From NCBI GenBank assembly GCA_902749685.1, contig CACVKW010000363.1, forward strand, positions 38,745 through 102,744: a stretch of DNA of 64,000 bases. The letters are read 5' to 3'. Position numbers and translations under genes: made by a program. This document shows positions 61,845-64,000 of the stretch, piece by piece. The notes beneath the pieces are model-generated. The model had not been told where the DNA came from and did no database searches. It saw only the letters and a program-made list of their open reading frames with translations. This DNA comes from Olavius sp. associated proteobacterium Delta 1. Lineage in GTDB: Bacteria; Desulfobacterota; Desulfobacteria; Desulfobacterales; JAFDCJ01. Position 1 is the first letter of the stretch. Each line of letters begins with the position of its first letter.

Positions 61845-63218
61845 ATGCTTACCGATAGTGAAATTTTATCCACCCTGGAGATGCTTGAAAATGAAAATTT
61901 AGATGTACGCACCGTAACTCTGGGAATTAATCTACTGGATTGTGCCAGCCACGATCTGGCAAAAGTAAAAAATAAAATCCATTCGAAAATCACCCATTTT
62001 GCCGAACACCTTGTGCCTGTTTGCGATCGCGTCGGCCAAAAATATGGCATCCCGGTGGTCAATAAGCGACTCGCCGTCAGCCCGGTCGCGGTGGTCGGTG
62101 CTGCCCTGTCTGCATCGCAATTGGTGGACATTGCCAAAATCCTCAATGAGGTGGCACAGGAAGTCAATGTTGACTTCATTGGCGGATTTTCAGCCCTGGT
62201 CCAAAAAGGAATTGCCCGGGGAGACCGTGCACTAATCGAAGCCATCCCCCAGGCCCTGGCCGGCACCGAGCGGGTCTGCGCATCTGTAAATGTAGCCTCC
62301 ACCAAAGCGGGTATCAATATGGATGCGGTATTGCTGATGGGAAAGACCATCAAACAGGCGGCCAAGCTGACAGCTGATAAAGATGGCCTTGCCTGCGCCA
62401 AACTGTGTGTGTTTGCCAACATCCCCGAGGATATTCCGTTTATGGCCGGTGCCTATCTGGGAATCGGTGAAGCCGATGCGGTGATTAATGTTGGCGTCAG
62501 CGGACCGGGTGTCGTGAAAAAGGCAATCGACCGGGCGCTGGAAGTCAATCCCGATCTGGATCTTGGACAACTTTCTGAATTAATTAAAAAAACCGCCTAC
62601 AAAGTGACGCGAGTCGGAGAATTGATCGGCCGGGAAGTTGCGGAAAATTTAAAAATAAGCTTTGGCGTGGTGGATCTGTCCCTGGCACCGACGCCCAATG
62701 TCGGTGACAGTGTCGGTGAAATTTTTCAGAGTATGGGCCTTAGAAGCATTGGTGTTCCCGGCACGACTGCTGCGCTGGCACTGTTAAACGATGCCGTTAA
62801 AAAAGGAGGCGCCTTTGCAAGTTCCCGGGTAGGCGGCCTTAGCGGGGCTTTTATCCCGGTCAGCGAAGATCTCAATATATCCGAATCCGCCCGTAAAGGC
62901 TATATCGGCCTTGATAAACTGGAGGCCATCACCAGTGTATGCTCGGTAGGTCTGGATATGATAGCCATTCCCGGAGACACAACCGCCGAAAGCATCGCCG
63001 CTATCATCGCCGATGAAATGGCCATCGGAGTCATCAATAGCAAGACCACTGCCGCGCGTTTAATCCCGGTGCCCGGTAAAGCCGCCGGCGACAGTGCCTA
63101 TTTTGGCGGCCTTCTCGGCCAATCCACCATTTTACCCGTCAACAATGGACAAAGTGACAACCGCTTTATCCGTCACGGCGGTTTAATACCCGCCCCCCTG
63201 CAGAGCCTGACTAATTAA
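61845..63218 (+). CDS. PFL family protein (UPF0210/DUF711)
   Basis: A 457-residue cytoplasmic protein of the UPF0210 family. Visible motifs: TVTLGINLLDCA, VDFIGGFSALVQKG, GADAVINVGVSGPGV-like (EADAVINVGVSGPG) and AIPGDTTAESIAAIIADEMA. Length matches the family. Function is unknown; the fold is related to pyruvate formate-lyase-like proteins. The constant partnership with the UPF0237 ACT protein suggests amino-acid-controlled activity. GGGAAAGGG precedes the ATG. The stop is fused to the boundary motif (63215-63230). Confidence 0.93.
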   Translation: MLTDSEILSTLEMLENENLDVRTVTLGINLLDCASHDLAKVKNKIHSKITHFAEHLVPVCDRVGQKYGIPVVNKRLAVSPVAVVGAALSASQLVDIAKILNEVAQEVNVDFIGGFSALVQKGIARGDRALIEAIPQALAGTERVCASVNVASTKAGINMDAVLLMGKTIKQAAKLTADKDGLACAKLCVFANIPEDIPFMAGAYLGIGEADAVINVGVSGPGVVKKAIDRALEVNPDLDLGQLSELIKKTAYKVTRVGELIGREVAENLKISFGVVDLSLAPTPNVGDSVGEIFQSMGLRSIGVPGTTAALALLNDAVKKGGAFASSRVGGLSGAFIPVSEDLNISESARKGYIGLDKLEAITSVCSVGLDMIAIPGDTTAESIAAIIADEMAIGVINSKTTAARLIPVPGKAAGDSAYFGGLLGQSTILPVNNGQSDNRFIRHGGLIPAPLQSLTN

Positions 63219-63230
63219 TCCGCCTTGAAA
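63215..63230 (+). repeat. Gene-boundary motif copy at a stop codon
   Basis: TTAATCCGCCTTGAAA overlaps the stop codon of the PFL gene. Confidence 0.6.
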
Positions 63231-63377
63231 CATAGCATATTCAGGGTCGCAAGGTGTTATTTAGAATACTGAATTATGTTGGTTGATCGAAAGGCCCGCG
63301 GATTAATTAATGTGAAGAAAAATTGGTTAGGAAGAAAGTAATGGGAAATTCGATAATTTTCATGCAAGATTCAGGTT

Positions 63378-63412
63378 TTAACCCCGGTCGCCGGCAGCGA
63401 ACCGGGGTTTGA
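63378..63412. terminator. Stem-loop between convergent genes
   Basis: AACCCCGGT pairs with ACCGGGGTT around a 12-base loop; TTTGATATAAATT follows on the plus strand. It likely ends the ACT-PFL transcript. Confidence 0.6.
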
Positions 63413-63431
63413 TATAAATTCGGGGGTGCCT

Positions 63432-63824
63432 TTACTTCACAGATACTACGGGGCAAGATGCTTGTAGAATAATGTACTGCGCCGTTGATCCCATAAGAAG
63501 CTTGCCGACTTTTGACCTGCGTTTAACACCGACGAGGATCTCATCCGCTTTATTTTCTTCGGCAAACTGAACAAGGTCTTCGCCTGGGGTAAGCCCCCTG
63601 ATCAGCAAATGGGTGTCGCAGGCAATTTCGTTTTCATCAAATAAGGATTTGGCCCACTCCAGCCCACGTTCTGCCTGTTCGATATCCTCACGTTCATTTT
63701 CGGTTCCTTTTTCCATGGATGTGACAATATCCACCGTGGCACCAAATGATTTCGCATGAACCTTTGCCAGGTTTAAGGCTTCCTTCGCCGCATTGGTTCC
63801 ATCATAGCCAACTAAAATTTTCAT
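63432..63824 (-). CDS. Universal stress protein (UspA family)
   Basis: A 130-residue UspA-type protein: MKILVGYDGTNAAKEAL at the start, VDIVTSME and the C-terminal ATP-binding pattern GVKRRSKVGKLLMGSTAQYI. The single USP domain fits the family's usual length. I start at ATG 63824 with GGGGAG five bases upstream; the frame is open further upstream to 63962. Stress-induced nucleotide-binding protein, cytoplasmic. Confidence 0.93.
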   Translation of the reverse strand: MKILVGYDGTNAAKEALNLAKVHAKSFGATVDIVTSMEKGTENEREDIEQAERGLEWAKSLFDENEIACDTHLLIRGLTPGEDLVQFAEENKADEILVGVKRRSKVGKLLMGSTAQYIILQASCPVVSVK

Positions 63825-64000
63825 GGTGATCTCCCCATTCGTGTTCGTTAATGTTAAATATGAATCCCAGGGAACTATGCTTTTTTCTTTTAACAATTTC
63901 TTACACTCTTGTCCAAAAACGGGTTTAGAATGAGTCATAAAGTGAGTAATAATACGAGTCATTGAAAAAAATCCTCCTTATATGTAGGGTGGTTGTTAAT
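63825..64000. other. Upstream region of the universal stress gene
   Basis: The same minus-strand frame is open to 63962 (MTRIITHFMTHSKPVFGQEC), but this part does not resemble USP. AAGGAGGA precedes that ATG (63963-63980), so a short upstream ORF or an N-terminal extension is possible. Confidence 0.35.

Noticed and set aside
1..64000. tRNA or rRNA genes
   Set aside because: I looked for cloverleaf-like and conserved rRNA segments and found none I could support.

Overview
The window looks like a chromosome segment of an anaerobic, probably sulfate-reducing bacterium of the Desulfobacterota (Desulfobacterales-like). The evidence is a Tmc-type redox module (tetraheme cytochrome c3, CCG-domain Fe-S protein, membrane cytochrome b; 37630-40124), many secreted and lipoproteins with bacterial lipoboxes, and the mix of regulators. 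The assignment is inference from gene content; no rRNA or tRNA is present to confirm it.

Layout. 3-1772: 3' part of a hybrid histidine kinase. 2030-3274: nucleoside transporter. 3964-4788: alpha/beta hydrolase facing a three-gene minus-strand operon (DUF885 protein, ATP-grasp-like protein, methyltransferase; 8826 to 4895). 9445-12147: small genes and a SpoIIE-type phosphatase. 12509-25104: a 7.3 kb PUFA-synthase-like megasynthase (KS, inactive KS/CLF, AT, four hot-dog domains) followed by oleA, oleB, oleC and oleD, together a likely polyketide-fed long-chain olefin pathway. 25122-36561: an Rhs/polymorphic-toxin island with three small genes (one SUFU-like, a candidate immunity protein) and a 9.2 kb secreted Rhs protein that carries a nuclease-like toxin module in its middle and a dockerin at its end. 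36773-42069: thioredoxin lipoprotein, Tmc module, FAD oxidoreductase. 42606-59502: about 17 kb of genes on one strand, ended by a strong terminator: two sigma/anti-sigma pairs, a Spy-like protein, ExbB/ExbD-like membrane proteins, lipoproteins, a DUF4384 protein, a lytic transglycosylase, two caspase-like proteins (three protease domains), a TPR-OmpA protein and a glycine-zipper lipoprotein. 59563-63824: cold-shock protein, a frameshifted DHH-CBS gene, the ACT/PFL (UPF0237/UPF0210) pair and a universal stress protein.

Two things stand out. First, the 42.6-59.5 kb cluster reads as one envelope-associated, caspase-containing system with its own sigma factors; I know of no described system with this composition. 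Second, the intergenic DNA is full of short-period 'word arrays' (7-10 bp words such as GAATATC, GGTATAG, GGAAGTC or CGTCCTC), usually in inverted pairs. They also enter coding regions: a REC domain, two linkers of the megasynthase, the tail of a DUF4384 protein and the 5' end of a caspase gene. A second dispersed motif (about ATTAATCCGCCCTGAAA) sits against stop codons and, inverted, just upstream of start codons.

Coordinates come from reading the sequence. Family names come from motif recognition, not database searches; start codons were chosen by ribosome-binding sites, signal peptides or family length, and uncertain ones are noted.
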